Under the pieces are notes generated by a model that was given only the letters and a program-made list of their open reading frames with translations, made no database searches and had not been told where the DNA came from. A stretch of 64,000 bases of DNA from positions 310,001 to 374,000 of the forward strand of contig NZ_FNCC01000002.1 in assembly GCF_900100955.1 (NCBI RefSeq), in the 5' to 3' direction. The DNA comes from Lentzea fradiae. GTDB taxonomy: Bacteria; Actinomycetota; Actinomycetes; Mycobacteriales; Pseudonocardiaceae. The translations under genes were made by a program, and so were the position numbers. Below are positions 24,560 to 33,342 of the stretch, in pieces; the first letter of the stretch is position 1; every line of letters begins with the position of its first letter.

Positions 24560-25084
24560 ATGTCGATCGGACACGCACTGCTGGGCCTGCTCGAGGGCGG
24601 TCCAAGGCACGGGTACGACCTGAAGCGCGCCTATGACGAGCGCTTCGGTCAGGACCGGCCGTTGCACTACGGGCAGGTGTACTCGACCCTGTCGAGACTG
24701 CTGAAGAACGGTCTCGTGACCGACGCCGGCGTGGAGGCGGGTGACGGTCCCGAGCGCAAGCGGTACGCCATCACCGACGCCGGGGTCACCGACGTCGAAC
24801 GCTGGCTCTCCACCCCGGAGAAGCCGGAGCCGTACCTGCAGAACACGCTCTACTCGAAGGTGGTGCTGGCGCTGCTGTCCGGCCGCGGCGCCACCGAGGT
24901 GCTGGACGCGCAGCGGTCGGCTCACCTCACCGCCATGCGCGAGCTGACCAGGCGGAAGGCGGACGGCGACCTCGCCGACCAGCTCATCTGCGACTTCGCG
25001 CTGTTCCACCTGGAAGCCGACCTGCGGTGGCTGGAGCTCACGGCCGCCCGCATCGACCAGCTGGCCGCGGAGGTCACGCGATGA
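24560..25084 (+). CDS. PadR-family transcriptional regulator
   Basis: A 174-residue repressor beginning MSIGHALLGLLEGGPRHGYDL, the classic PadR winged-HTH start, with RPLHYGQVYSTLSRLLKNGLV as the recognition region and a helical C-terminal dimerisation domain (about residues 100-174). The upstream in-frame Met is inside the promoter. The stop overlaps the ATPase start (ATGA), so it forms an operon with an ABC exporter. PadR repressors of this layout usually sense compounds exported by the neighbouring transporter; that link is inference. Confidence 0.92.
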   Translation: MSIGHALLGLLEGGPRHGYDLKRAYDERFGQDRPLHYGQVYSTLSRLLKNGLVTDAGVEAGDGPERKRYAITDAGVTDVERWLSTPEKPEPYLQNTLYSKVVLALLSGRGATEVLDAQRSAHLTAMRELTRRKADGDLADQLICDFALFHLEADLRWLELTAARIDQLAAEVTR

Positions 25085-25755
25085 GCCTGGTGAAGGCCGA
25101 GGGCCTGTTCAAGTCGTTCGGCAAGACCCGCGCGCTCGACGGCGCGGACATCACGATCCGCGCGGGCGAGGTCGTGGCGATCATGGGGCCGTCGGGCTCC
25201 GGCAAGTCCACGCTGCTGCACTGCCTCGCCGGCATCATGCCGCCGGACAAGGGCACCGTGATGTACCGGGACCAGGACCTGACCGCCATGGGCGACAGCG
25301 CCCGCAGCGAGCTGCGCCGCACCGAGTTCGGGTTCGTGTTCCAGTTCGGGCAGCTCGTGCCGGAGCTGACGTGCGTGGAGAACGTGGCGCTGCCCCTGCG
25401 GCTCAGCGGTGTGAAGCGCAAGCAGGCCGAACGGGCCGCGCTGGACTGGCTGGCCAAGCTGGAGGTCGACACCGTCGCCGACCAGCGCCCCGGTGAGACC
25501 TCCGGCGGTCAGGGGCAGCGTGTCGCCATCGCCCGCGCCCTGGTCACCGGCCCGAAGGTGATCTTCGCCGACGAACCGACCGGCGCGCTCGACTCGCTGA
25601 ACGGCGAGCGCGTCATGCACCTGCTCACGACGGCGGCCCGTGACACGGGCGCGGCGGTCGTGCTCGTCACGCACGAGGCGCGGGTCGCCGCCTACTCCGA
25701 CCGCGAGGTCGTGGTCCGCGACGGTCGGGCGCGTGACGTGGAGTTCGCACGGTGA
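25081..25755 (+). CDS. ABC transporter ATP-binding protein (MacB/LolD type)
   Basis: A 224-residue ATPase. Walker A is GPSGSGKST (near residue 38), the signature is TSGGQGQRVAIARAL, Walker B is VIFADEPTGALDS and the switch His is in LVTHEARVAA. The DEPTGALDS form is typical of MacB/LolD/FtsE-like systems that work with FtsX-type permeases. It overlaps the PadR gene (ATGA) and the permease gene (GTGA), so the three proteins form one unit. Confidence 0.94.
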   Translation: MSLVKAEGLFKSFGKTRALDGADITIRAGEVVAIMGPSGSGKSTLLHCLAGIMPPDKGTVMYRDQDLTAMGDSARSELRRTEFGFVFQFGQLVPELTCVENVALPLRLSGVKRKQAERAALDWLAKLEVDTVADQRPGETSGGQGQRVAIARALVTGPKVIFADEPTGALDSLNGERVMHLLTTAARDTGAAVVLVTHEARVAAYSDREVVVRDGRARDVEFAR

Positions 25756-27992
25756 ACCGGGTGTTCGCAGACCTCGCCCTCGGGGTCCGGCTGGCCGTCG
25801 GGGGCAGCCGGAAGTCCTGGGTGAGGCTCCTGCTCCAGGGCGTCGGGATCGGGCTGTGCGTGGCCGTGCTGCTGCTCGCCGCGTCGGTCCCGACCGCGTT
25901 CGGCAACCGCCAGCAGCGCGAGGAGGCGGCCGGTCCCGTCACCACCGAGTCGGCGGACGCCCCGCTGCTGGTGGAGAACGGGTCGGTGGCGTTCCGCGAC
26001 GACAACGTGCGCGGGATGTACGTCCGGGTGCTCGCTCCCGGCGCGCCCAAGCCGCCCGGTGTGGAGAGGCTCCCCGCCGACGGCGAGATCCTCGTGTCGC
26101 CCGCGCTCGCGGAGCTGCTCGCGAGCCGGGAGGGCGAGCTGCTCAGGCCGCGGTTCCCGCAGAAGGTCGTCGGCACGATCGGGGACGAGGGGCTGGAGAG
26201 TCCCTCCCAGCTGAGGTTCCTCGCGGGCGACGGGAAGATCGAACCCGCGGAGGACAACCGGGTCAGCGGGTTCGGCAACGCCGAGTACGGCGAGGGGCTG
26301 CCCGAGGTGATGCTGCTGCTCAGCATCGTCAGCGCGGTCGTGCTGCTGTTCCCGGTGCTCGTGTTCGTCAGCGTCTCGGCCAGGCTCGCCGCCGCGCAGC
26401 GCGACCGCAGGCTGGCGGCGTTGCGGCTGGTGGGCGCCGGTGCGACCAGGGTGCGGCTGATCGCGTCCGGGGAGGCGCTGGCCGGTGCCGTGGTGGGGCT
26501 GGTCATCGGGTTCGGGCTGCTGCACGCGGTGCGGCCGTTCGTCGGTGACATCCCGATCTCGCAGCTGGCGTTGTTCCCGGCCGACGTCGTGCCGACGCTG
26601 CCGCTGACGCTCGTCGTGGTCGTCGCCGTGCCCGCGCTGGCCGTGCTGACCTCGGTGTTCGCCATGCGCCGGTTGATCATCGAACCGCTCGGCGTCGTGC
26701 GGGAGCAGAAGCCGGTGCGGCGCAGGCTGTGGTGGCGGGTCGTGCCCGCGCTGGGCGGCGCGGCGTTGCTGGCGAGCCAGGCCGGCCTGTTCGGGTCGGG
26801 GTCGAAGCCGAACGACGCCGTGGTCGTCGGCGGTGTGGTGCTGCTGCTGTTCGCCATCCCGGCGTTGTTGCCGTGGCTGGTCGAGCGGGTCGTGTCCGGC
26901 ACGCGGGGCGCCACCCCCGCCTTGCAGCTGGCCGTGCGCCGGTTGCAGCTCGACGCGGGAACGGCGGCGCGCGTCGTCGGTGGCGTGGCGGTGGTGCTCG
27001 CCGGTGTCGTGACGCTGCAGATGATCTTCGCGACCGCGGAGAGGGAGGTGCGGGGAGACCGGGCGGCCAGCGCGGACGTCAAGCACCTCACCGTCGACGT
27101 GAGCGGGAACGCCGACCTGCCGCAGCTGCCGGGCGTCTTGGCCGGGGTCAAGGGGGTGGTCGACGTGCAGGAGCTCACGTCCACCTACGCCGTGGGGCCC
27201 GAACGGCAGCACTTCGCGGTGAAGATCGGGTCGTGCGACGCCCTCCGGCTGAGCACCGGGATCGGGAGCTGCGCGGACGGTGACGTGTTCGTCGTGCCAC
27301 CGGCCTCCGCCGAGTGGGGCACCGTGCAGACCGGCGACACGATCGCCCTGGGCAAGGCCCGCGTCCCGTGGACCGCTCCCGAGGTGAAGCAGGCGGCGGG
27401 CAACGACACCGGCCTGTACATCACCTCCGCCGCGGTCGCCGGGATCGGCCTCACCGGCGAGCTGAAGGAGGTCCAGGCCGAGGTGGACCTGGCGGTCCCG
27501 GACGTCGTGGAGCACGCGCGCAACGCCATCGCGCCGTACGGCTGGCGCGTGCACACCTACTTCGGCGGCGAGGACATCTCGGACCGCGTCGAGGAGTCCT
27601 TCTCCCTCGTCCGCAACGCCCTGTACGGGGCCGCGCTGGTGACCTTGCTGCTCGCCGCGGCCTCGTTGCTGGTCGTGGGTCTGGAGCAGGTGCGGGAACG
27701 GCGGCGTCCGCTCGCGGCCATGGCGGCGAGCGGCATCCCCCGCAGCACGCTCGCGTGGTCCCTGGTGTGGCAGAACGCCATCCCGCTGGTGCTCTCCACC
27801 GTCGTGTCGGTGGCCACCGGTGTCGTGCTGGGGGCGCTGGTCGCGCGCGTGCTCGACGGCGAGGTGGTCTTCGACTGGGCGGGGACGGGTCTCGTCACGG
27901 CCGTGTCGGTGGGGATGGTCGCGCTGGTCACCGTTGCGACGTTGCCCTCGCTGAGAAGAGCGACCGGAGCGCTGGGCCTTCGGACCGAGTAG
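25752..27992 (+). CDS. FtsX-like ABC transporter permease
   Basis: A 746-residue permease with two FtsX domains. One transmembrane segment lies near residues 25-45. Three more at about 190-310 form the first FtsX core, which includes the RDRRLAALRLVGAGATRVR loop. A second set lies at about 340-430, and the last FtsX core at about 620-740 (RERRRPLAAMAASGIPRSTLAWS). Large extracytoplasmic loops lie between them. This layout matches actinobacterial exporters or mechanotransmitting ABC systems rather than importers. The substrate is unknown. The 3' end overlaps the convergent NACHT gene by 65 bases. Confidence 0.9.
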   Translation: MNRVFADLALGVRLAVGGSRKSWVRLLLQGVGIGLCVAVLLLAASVPTAFGNRQQREEAAGPVTTESADAPLLVENGSVAFRDDNVRGMYVRVLAPGAPKPPGVERLPADGEILVSPALAELLASREGELLRPRFPQKVVGTIGDEGLESPSQLRFLAGDGKIEPAEDNRVSGFGNAEYGEGLPEVMLLLSIVSAVVLLFPVLVFVSVSARLAAAQRDRRLAALRLVGAGATRVRLIASGEALAGAVVGLVIGFGLLHAVRPFVGDIPISQLALFPADVVPTLPLTLVVVVAVPALAVLTSVFAMRRLIIEPLGVVREQKPVRRRLWWRVVPALGGAALLASQAGLFGSGSKPNDAVVVGGVVLLLFAIPALLPWLVERVVSGTRGATPALQLAVRRLQLDAGTAARVVGGVAVVLAGVVTLQMIFATAEREVRGDRAASADVKHLTVDVSGNADLPQLPGVLAGVKGVVDVQELTSTYAVGPERQHFAVKIGSCDALRLSTGIGSCADGDVFVVPPASAEWGTVQTGDTIALGKARVPWTAPEVKQAAGNDTGLYITSAAVAGIGLTGELKEVQAEVDLAVPDVVEHARNAIAPYGWRVHTYFGGEDISDRVEESFSLVRNALYGAALVTLLLAAASLLVVGLEQVRERRRPLAAMAASGIPRSTLAWSLVWQNAIPLVLSTVVSVATGVVLGALVARVLDGEVVFDWAGTGLVTAVSVGMVALVTVATLPSLRRATGALGLRTE

Positions 27993-29958
27993 CCGCGACG
28001 TGCTCTGCCAGGCGGTCCTGTACCAGCCCGTGCCGGAACTGGTAGCAGGCTCCCGCCCGGCAGAGCACGCCGAGCTTGCGCGAGTCCTCCAGGAAGACCA
28101 TCAGCTCCCACGGCAGCTTCCCCCGCAGCGCCAGCCAGATCCGCGCGACGGTGAACCACCACCAGCGCAGGTGCAGCACGGCGAGCGCGAACCCGAGCAT
28201 CAGCCCGGACGCGAGGCCCAGCCCCACCATCCCGGTCTGGGCGGGACCGAACACCAGTGCCGCCGCCGAGCCGAACACCACGGCCAGCACGAGAGATCCG
28301 GTCCACACCGCGACTCGGTCGCGCGACATAGTCCACTGTGGACTGGAGGCTTGCGACAGCTCGGCCGAGCTCGACAGCGCGAACCGCAGCGCGACCGCCA
28401 CCGCGAGACCGAGACCGACCACGAGCCCGGCGGACAGCCCGTACAGCGCGCCGAAGACGAGCCCGGCGGCCAGCCCCAGCACGCCGGGGACGAGCAGCAG
28501 GCTGCGCCAGATCCCCAGGCGCGGCTTGACCTCCCGCTCCCGTGACGCCGACAGCGCGGCGGCGCCGACGGCGGCTCCCGCGACGAGGCCGGTGACCGGC
28601 GCGAGCTTCGGCGTGATCGAGTAGGCCATCAGCCAGGCGACGCCGAACCCGCCGATCGCGCCCAGCACCAGCGCGCCGAGCAGCGCGAGCCACGTCGTGC
28701 CCACCGACCGGCGCAGCTCCCACCAGGCCAGCTCGCGCAGGCCGCGTTCGCGCATCTCGTGCGCGAGGAACTCCAGCCAGCGGCGCGCCCTGTCCCGCGG
28801 CCACACCTGCGAGGCCCTGGCGTGGTGCGCGAACGCGCGGTTGCCGTACGCCCGCGAGACCAGCTCGTCGCAGAGGTGGTCGGAGATCGCCCGCGCGCCG
28901 GGGAACCGGCCGCGGTCGAGCAGCTCGGTCGGCTCCGCCTCGCCGCCGGCGTAGACCATGCTCGCCAGCCACATCGTGAGCGGCGTGGACAACGCCTCCG
29001 CGAGCCTGCCGTCCGGTTCCTCGCGCAGCTGGATGAACACCGGCTCCCACCGCGCCGCGCCCCAGCTGTCCGCGCTGTTGCGCAGGTAGGCGGCGACCTC
29101 GTCGAGGTCGAGCGGCGCCAGTTCGACCACGTCGGCACCGGGCACCGGGCCCGCCGCGCGCACGGCCTGGGCGAACTCGGCCGTGCGGCTGGTCAGCACG
29201 AGCGGCCGGTTCGCCGGGAACGCCTTGGTGATGCGGGCCAGCGCGTCCGCGCGCTGGTGGCCGGGGATGTCGTCGAACCCGTCCAGCACCGGCAGGACCA
29301 GCTGCTGCTCGACCAGCAGGTCACCCGCGTAGCTACCGTACAGCTCGGTGTTGCGCAGCGCGGGGTGGTCCTCGTAGAGCCTGCGGGTGAGCCACGTGCG
29401 GATGTCCTCGGCCGCCGGGTCCCACGTCGACAGCGGCAGCAGGACCGGCACCATGCCGCCGGTGTACCGGTCGAGCAGCCCGCACGTCAGCAGCATCGCG
29501 ACGGTCGTCTTGCCGGTGCCCGCCCCGCCGAGGAACACCATCCGCCGGTTGGCCTGCCGTTCGAACGCGCCGACGACGGCGTCGCTGCGGCCGGGTGGTG
29601 CGGGCCGTTCGTCGCTCAGGTCCTGCTCGGTCGCCGTCCAGTGCAGGTCGAGCAGGTCGGGCTCGGTGAGGCCGCGCGAGCGCACCTCCTCGTTCCACTG
29701 CGCCTGAAGGCCGACCGCGAGGGCGCGGCAGGCGACGTCGAGGTGCTCGTCCGTGCTCAGCGCGGCGTTGTGCCGGCGCCGGACCCACGGGTCGAGCAGC
29801 GCCAGGAACCCCAGGAACGCCACGGCGAGCACGAACAGCCACAGGTCCGGGTCGATGCCGTCGCCGGTCACGAAGAGACCGGCCGCCGTGAGCACCGCGG
29901 TCAGCACGCAGCCGGTCAGCAACGCCCGCTGACGGAATCTGGACATGCTTCGCATCAT
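27928..29958 (-). CDS. Membrane-anchored NACHT-domain NTPase
   Basis: A 676-residue protein. Two N-terminal membrane helices (about 12-30 and 40-56) precede a NACHT domain with Walker A GGAGTGKTT (about 144-152), Walker B LVLPVLDGFDDIPG (about 221-234) and the sensor LVLTSRTAEFA. After about residue 415 come several hydrophobic segments (to about 590) and a short soluble tail. NACHT proteins are STAND-type switches; in bacteria many take part in phage defence or cell suicide, but the effector here, if any, would be the membrane region. Starts at 29958 and 29946 are both possible. Confidence 0.85.
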   Translation of the reverse strand: MMRSMSRFRQRALLTGCVLTAVLTAAGLFVTGDGIDPDLWLFVLAVAFLGFLALLDPWVRRRHNAALSTDEHLDVACRALAVGLQAQWNEEVRSRGLTEPDLLDLHWTATEQDLSDERPAPPGRSDAVVGAFERQANRRMVFLGGAGTGKTTVAMLLTCGLLDRYTGGMVPVLLPLSTWDPAAEDIRTWLTRRLYEDHPALRNTELYGSYAGDLLVEQQLVLPVLDGFDDIPGHQRADALARITKAFPANRPLVLTSRTAEFAQAVRAAGPVPGADVVELAPLDLDEVAAYLRNSADSWGAARWEPVFIQLREEPDGRLAEALSTPLTMWLASMVYAGGEAEPTELLDRGRFPGARAISDHLCDELVSRAYGNRAFAHHARASQVWPRDRARRWLEFLAHEMRERGLRELAWWELRRSVGTTWLALLGALVLGAIGGFGVAWLMAYSITPKLAPVTGLVAGAAVGAAALSASREREVKPRLGIWRSLLLVPGVLGLAAGLVFGALYGLSAGLVVGLGLAVAVALRFALSSSAELSQASSPQWTMSRDRVAVWTGSLVLAVVFGSAAALVFGPAQTGMVGLGLASGLMLGFALAVLHLRWWWFTVARIWLALRGKLPWELMVFLEDSRKLGVLCRAGACYQFRHGLVQDRLAEHVAATRSEGPALRSLFSARATSQR

Positions 29959-30038
29959 GGCGCACCGCGCGAGTCCCCGGCCGGTTCGGCGACCCGTGTC
30001 GTGACCTCCAGTTGCCGATCACAGTTGCGCGCGGGCGC

Positions 30039-31130
30039 TCACAGGGGCCAGCGCCGCTCGCCGAGCGTCAGGAACTGGCCGCCGGGGCGCACGGAGATCC
30101 CGAACTCCCGTCGGCGTGGTTCGCCCAGCGCGCGCCACTCGGTGAGGGCCCGCTCCGCGTCGTCCCACAGCCGCCGCGGCCCGCCCTGGTCGACGTGCGC
30201 GCCGCGGTGGCGCACCCAGGAGCCGTCCGGGTGGGCGAGCCAGTCGCGGCCGGCGACGACGCCGGGCAGCGCTGTGCCCGCGAAGAACTCGAACGGGCTC
30301 GCCGGGTTGACGACGGTGGCCATCCGCAACGTCGTGGGGCCGCGGTCGAACGGGCCTTCGCCCGCCGAGGCGGGCGGGCTCGCGTGGGCGCGCAACGGCA
30401 TGAACCGGCCGTCCTCGGCCAGCACGCGGCCCTCGCCGGTGCCGTCGCCGTTCGACGTGACCACGACGAGCCCCGCGCCGATCGGGCGGTGCAGCGTCGT
30501 GACGACCAGGCCGCCGGGACGGCACTGCTCCAGCCAGGCGGGCGGGATCGTCGCGACGGAGCACGTCGCCAGCACCCGGTCGTACGGGGCGCGCGCCGGA
30601 TGGCCGAGCGCGCCGTCGCCCGTGCCGCAGAACGGCTCGAAACCGTTGTGCCGCAGCCGTTCGCGCGCCCGGCGGGAGATGTCCGGGTCGACGTCGACCG
30701 TCGTCACGTTCGCGGCACCCGCGACGTGGCAGAGCAGTGCCGCGTTGTACCCGGTGCCGGTGCCGATCTCCAGCACCCGCTGTCCGCTGTGGACGTCGAG
30801 CGCCTCCAGCATGATCGCCATGATCGTCGGCATGCTCGACGAGCAGGTGGGTGTGCCGCCGGTCACCGTGTCGTCGCCGTCGAACTGGGTAACCCAAACG
30901 CGGTCGGCGTAGACCAGGCGCAGCCAGTCCGGGTGCTCCGCGGTGACCCGTTCCCAGTCGCCGTCGTGCAGCTGGCGGTAGAAGTGGGGCAGGAAGCCGT
31001 GTCGTGGCACGGTCCGGAAAGCCTTGTGCCACCGGGGATCGCGCAGCGCGCCGGTGTCGCGCAGGTGGTCGGCGAGCTCGGTGCGCAGCGCCTCGGCGTC
31101 GTCCACGTCATCTCCACGGGTCGCCTCCAC
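30039..31130 (-). CDS. PCMT-like SAM-dependent methyltransferase
   Basis: A 363-residue protein whose N-terminal two thirds resemble protein-L-isoaspartate O-methyltransferase: the substrate loop SSSMPTIMAIMLEAL, motif I RVLEIGTGTGYNAALL, and YDRVLATCSVATIPPAWLEQ. The C-terminal 130 residues form an extension of unknown role. True repair enzymes are about 210 residues, so this belongs to the larger actinobacterial PCMT-like group, some of which modify ribosomal peptides. No precursor peptide gene was seen nearby, so the substrate is open. Confidence 0.82.
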   Translation of the reverse strand: MEATRGDDVDDAEALRTELADHLRDTGALRDPRWHKAFRTVPRHGFLPHFYRQLHDGDWERVTAEHPDWLRLVYADRVWVTQFDGDDTVTGGTPTCSSSMPTIMAIMLEALDVHSGQRVLEIGTGTGYNAALLCHVAGAANVTTVDVDPDISRRARERLRHNGFEPFCGTGDGALGHPARAPYDRVLATCSVATIPPAWLEQCRPGGLVVTTLHRPIGAGLVVVTSNGDGTGEGRVLAEDGRFMPLRAHASPPASAGEGPFDRGPTTLRMATVVNPASPFEFFAGTALPGVVAGRDWLAHPDGSWVRHRGAHVDQGGPRRLWDDAERALTEWRALGEPRRREFGISVRPGGQFLTLGERRWPL

Positions 31131-31156
31131 GGTATCCCTGTGGCGGAGCCCACGCA

Positions 31157-31190
31157 GCAGTTGCTAGCAGGGTGCTTGCAACTGCTAGCA
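31157..31190. promoter_or_regulatory. Candidate operator of the XRE-hbhA promoter
   Basis: An 8-bp inverted repeat (GCAGTTGC at 31157-31164 and GCAACTGC at 31178-31185) overlaps two copies of TGCTAGCA spaced exactly 21 bp (two helical turns). It lies about 46 bases before the XRE start and in the shared gap with the methyltransferase gene. Confidence 0.5.
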
Positions 31191-31235
31191 CTCATCGCTA
31201 ACGTGGTTGGTGGCACGAGGGACGGGAGCGGTGAA

Positions 31236-31613
31236 GTGGACAAGTCCATCGACAAGGCGGTCGCGGACCTCGGGCGCAACATCGGTCAGTACATCCGCGA
31301 GCAGCGCAACTCCGCGAAGATCTCGTTGCGCGAGTTGGCGAAGCAGGCGGGTGTCTCCAACCCCTACCTCAGCCAGATCGAGCGGGGACTGCGCAAGCCC
31401 AGCGCGGAGATCCTCCAGCAGATCGCCAAGGGCCTGCGCATCTCGGCGGAGGCGCTCTACGTCGAAGCCGGGATCCTCCAGCAACGCGAAGGCGGTGCGC
31501 TGGCCGACGCCATCGTCGCCGCGACCGATCTGACCGAGCGGCAGAAGCAGGTGCTGCTCGACGTCTACGAATCTTTCAGGCGGGAGAACGCCGCCAAGAA
31601 CCAGGAGGAGTGA
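31236..31613 (+). CDS. XRE-family HTH regulator (Rv0474-like)
   Basis: A 125-residue protein starting at a GTG preceded by GGGAGCGGTGAA. The HTH (about residues 14-75) contains ISLRELAKQAGVSNPYLSQIE and RGLRKPSAEILQQIAKGLRIS, and a short helical C-terminus follows. Gene order with the HbhA-like and DUF2516 genes equals Rv0474-Rv0475-Rv0476 in M. tuberculosis. It probably controls this operon. The HbhA gene begins five bases downstream, and its AGGAGGAG ribosome binding site lies in this gene's last codons. Confidence 0.9.
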   Translation: MDKSIDKAVADLGRNIGQYIREQRNSAKISLRELAKQAGVSNPYLSQIERGLRKPSAEILQQIAKGLRISAEALYVEAGILQQREGGALADAIVAATDLTERQKQVLLDVYESFRRENAAKNQEE

Positions 31614-31618
31614 TCTCC

Positions 31619-32278
31619 ATGCCGAAGCTCACCCAGGACGACGTCCGCAAGGCCGCCGAGCAGGGCGCCCACGCCGCGCGTCAGGCGCTGCTCGCCGCCC
31701 TCGGCGCCGGTGACCTCGCCGCCAAGGCCGTGGTCGAGGCGCTGAACAAGGCCAAGGAGCGCGCCGAGGAGGCCCGCAGCCAGGCCAAGGACCTGCCCAC
31801 CGAGCTGGAGGGCCTGCGCGAGAAGCTGCAGCCGGCCGAGCTGAAGAAGCTCGTCGACGCCTACACGGCCTCCGCGGTGAACCTGTACACCTACCTCGCG
31901 GAGCAGGGCGAGCAGACGCTGGAGCAGATCAAGACCCAGCCGCAGCTCAAGCAGGCCGTGGAGCAGGTCGAGCAGGCCGTCGAGGCCGCGCAGAAGCGCG
32001 CGGAGACCGCCGCCGCCGACGCCAAGGTGCTCGCCGACGACGTCCTCGGCAAGGTCACCCGCCGCACCCGCTCGGTCGGCGAGAAGGTCGCCGCCCAGGT
32101 CGAGGACAGCGCGGAGAAGCTGGCGGAGGAGATCGTCGAGGCCGGTGGCGAGGCCGCGCACGAGGTGCGCAGCACGACCCGCAAGGCCGCGAACCGCACC
32201 GCGCCGCGCAAGCCGGCCACCACGACGCGCAGCACCACCACCGCTGCGAAGAAGACCACGCCGAACACCACCAAGTGA
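31619..32278 (+). CDS. HbhA-like heparin-binding hemagglutinin homologue
   Basis: A 219-residue helical protein. Long Ala/Glu/Lys heptads (about residues 15-170, for example QVEQAVEAAQKRAETAAADA) form a coiled coil, and the C-terminal 45 residues are rich in Lys, Arg, Thr and Ala (KKTTPNTTK at the end), the type of tail that binds sulfated sugars in mycobacterial HbhA. An adhesin role is unlikely to transfer to a soil actinomycete; membrane or lipid-body association is an alternative. A hairpin with a GAGA loop lies downstream. Confidence 0.85.
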   Translation: MPKLTQDDVRKAAEQGAHAARQALLAALGAGDLAAKAVVEALNKAKERAEEARSQAKDLPTELEGLREKLQPAELKKLVDAYTASAVNLYTYLAEQGEQTLEQIKTQPQLKQAVEQVEQAVEAAQKRAETAAADAKVLADDVLGKVTRRTRSVGEKVAAQVEDSAEKLAEEIVEAGGEAAHEVRSTTRKAANRTAPRKPATTTRSTTTAAKKTTPNTTK

Positions 32279-32299
32279 TTCGGGTCTGAGGTTTTCCCT

Positions 32300-32337
32300 C
32301 GCGAGGGGAGCGGGCCGAGAGGTCCGCTCCCCTCGCG
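32300..32337 (+). terminator. Hairpin after the HbhA-like gene
   Basis: Perfect 14-bp arms (32300-32313 and 32324-32337), extended by three further pairs to a GAGA tetraloop. Because an operon gene follows, it is probably a partial terminator or mRNA stabiliser. Confidence 0.7.
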
Positions 32338-32362
32338 TCGTATCGGCACGTAGTCTGGGTGC

Positions 32363-32680
32363 GTGTTCCAAATCCCGATCTTCAGCATCTGGTACCTCGA
32401 CACCGTCGTGTACTTCGTGTTCGACCTCGGGTTCAGCATCCTGGGCCTGTTCGCGTTCTTCCACGCGCTGACCCAGCGGGTGGACGCCTACACCGCGATC
32501 GAGCGCATGACCAAACCCGCGTGGCTCGGCATCACCGGCGGCGGGACGGCGGCGATGCTGTTGTTCTCGCCGGGAGGGGTCGGCTCGATCTTCTGGCTGG
32601 CCGGGCTGGTCGCCGTGCTCGTCTACATGGTGGACGTGCGGCCGAGGCTGATCGAGGTCCAGCGCGGACCCCGTTGGTGA
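32363..32680 (+). CDS. DUF2516 membrane protein (Rv0476-like)
   Basis: A 105-residue protein with about three membrane helices (residues 8-32, 52-68 and 72-90) and the family-typical middle RVDAYTAIERMTKPAWLGI. DUF2516 proteins have no known function. The stop overlaps the start of the hydrolase gene (GTGA). Gene order matches the mycobacterial hbhA locus. Confidence 0.9.
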   Translation: MFQIPIFSIWYLDTVVYFVFDLGFSILGLFAFFHALTQRVDAYTAIERMTKPAWLGITGGGTAAMLLFSPGGVGSIFWLAGLVAVLVYMVDVRPRLIEVQRGPRW

Positions 32681-33333
32681 TCACGACCTCCTACGGCTCC
32701 GGCTCGCCCGTCACGCTCGTGGCGCACGGGCTCGGTGCCACGGCCGGTGAGGCGCGCATCCCCGCCTCCGGCCTGCCGGGAACCCGCGTCGTGGTGACCC
32801 TGCCGTCGCACGGGGACGCCCCCGACGCCCCTCCCGGGTACTGGGACTACGGCCGCATCGCGGCCGACCTCGCGACAGTTCCCGCTGACCAGGCCGTCGG
32901 CGTCTCACTCGGCGCCGGGGCGCTGGTGCGGTTGCTCTCCACCGAACCCGACCGGTTCACCAGGGTCGCGCTGCTGCTCCCCGCCGTGCTGGACCAGCCG
33001 CGACCGTCGTTCACGTTGCGGCAGCTCTCCGACCTGACCACCGGCCCGCCCGCCTACGTCGCCGAGCGCAGGGCCGCGCTGACCCGCCTGGAAGCCGCCG
33101 CCGAGCAGCTGCCGGGCCAGGTCGCCGTTCCCGACGCCGCACTCCTGGCAGCCGTGCGGGTCCCGGTGCTGGTCATCGGGGCCGTGGGTGACCCGCTGCA
33201 CCCCGAGGACGTGGCGAAGGCCACCGCCGCCGCGTTCCCCGCGGGTGAGCTGTGGCTCGTCGACTCGCCCGCGCCGATGGTCAGCCACCGCGCGGAGATC
33301 CGCCACAGGTTGATCTCGTTCTTCGGCGGGTAG
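32677..33333 (+). CDS. Alpha/beta hydrolase
   Basis: A 218-residue hydrolase starting at GTG. The oxyanion region is LVAHGLGAT, the nucleophile elbow GVSLGAG has Ser in the usual place, and VLVIGAVGDPLHPEDV supplies the acid. The final His is expected in the C-terminal VSHRAEIRHRL. It is shorter than typical members, with a reduced lid. It is coupled to the DUF2516 gene and followed nine bases later by a DJ-1/PfpI gene, so the three probably share a transcript. Confidence 0.82.
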   Translation: MITTSYGSGSPVTLVAHGLGATAGEARIPASGLPGTRVVVTLPSHGDAPDAPPGYWDYGRIAADLATVPADQAVGVSLGAGALVRLLSTEPDRFTRVALLLPAVLDQPRPSFTLRQLSDLTTGPPAYVAERRAALTRLEAAAEQLPGQVAVPDAALLAAVRVPVLVIGAVGDPLHPEDVAKATAAAFPAGELWLVDSPAPMVSHRAEIRHRLISFFGG

Positions 33334-33342
33334 CCGAAGTGC

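Noticed and set aside
25692..27554. 620-codon minus-strand frame opposite the ABC permease
   Set aside because: Antisense shadow rich in His, Arg and Asp, while the plus-strand frame shows FtsX domains and coupled starts.
30039..31130. Maturation enzyme of a ribosomal peptide cluster
   Set aside because: The PCMT-like protein resembles some such enzymes, but no precursor peptide, dehydratase or cyclase gene adjoins it.
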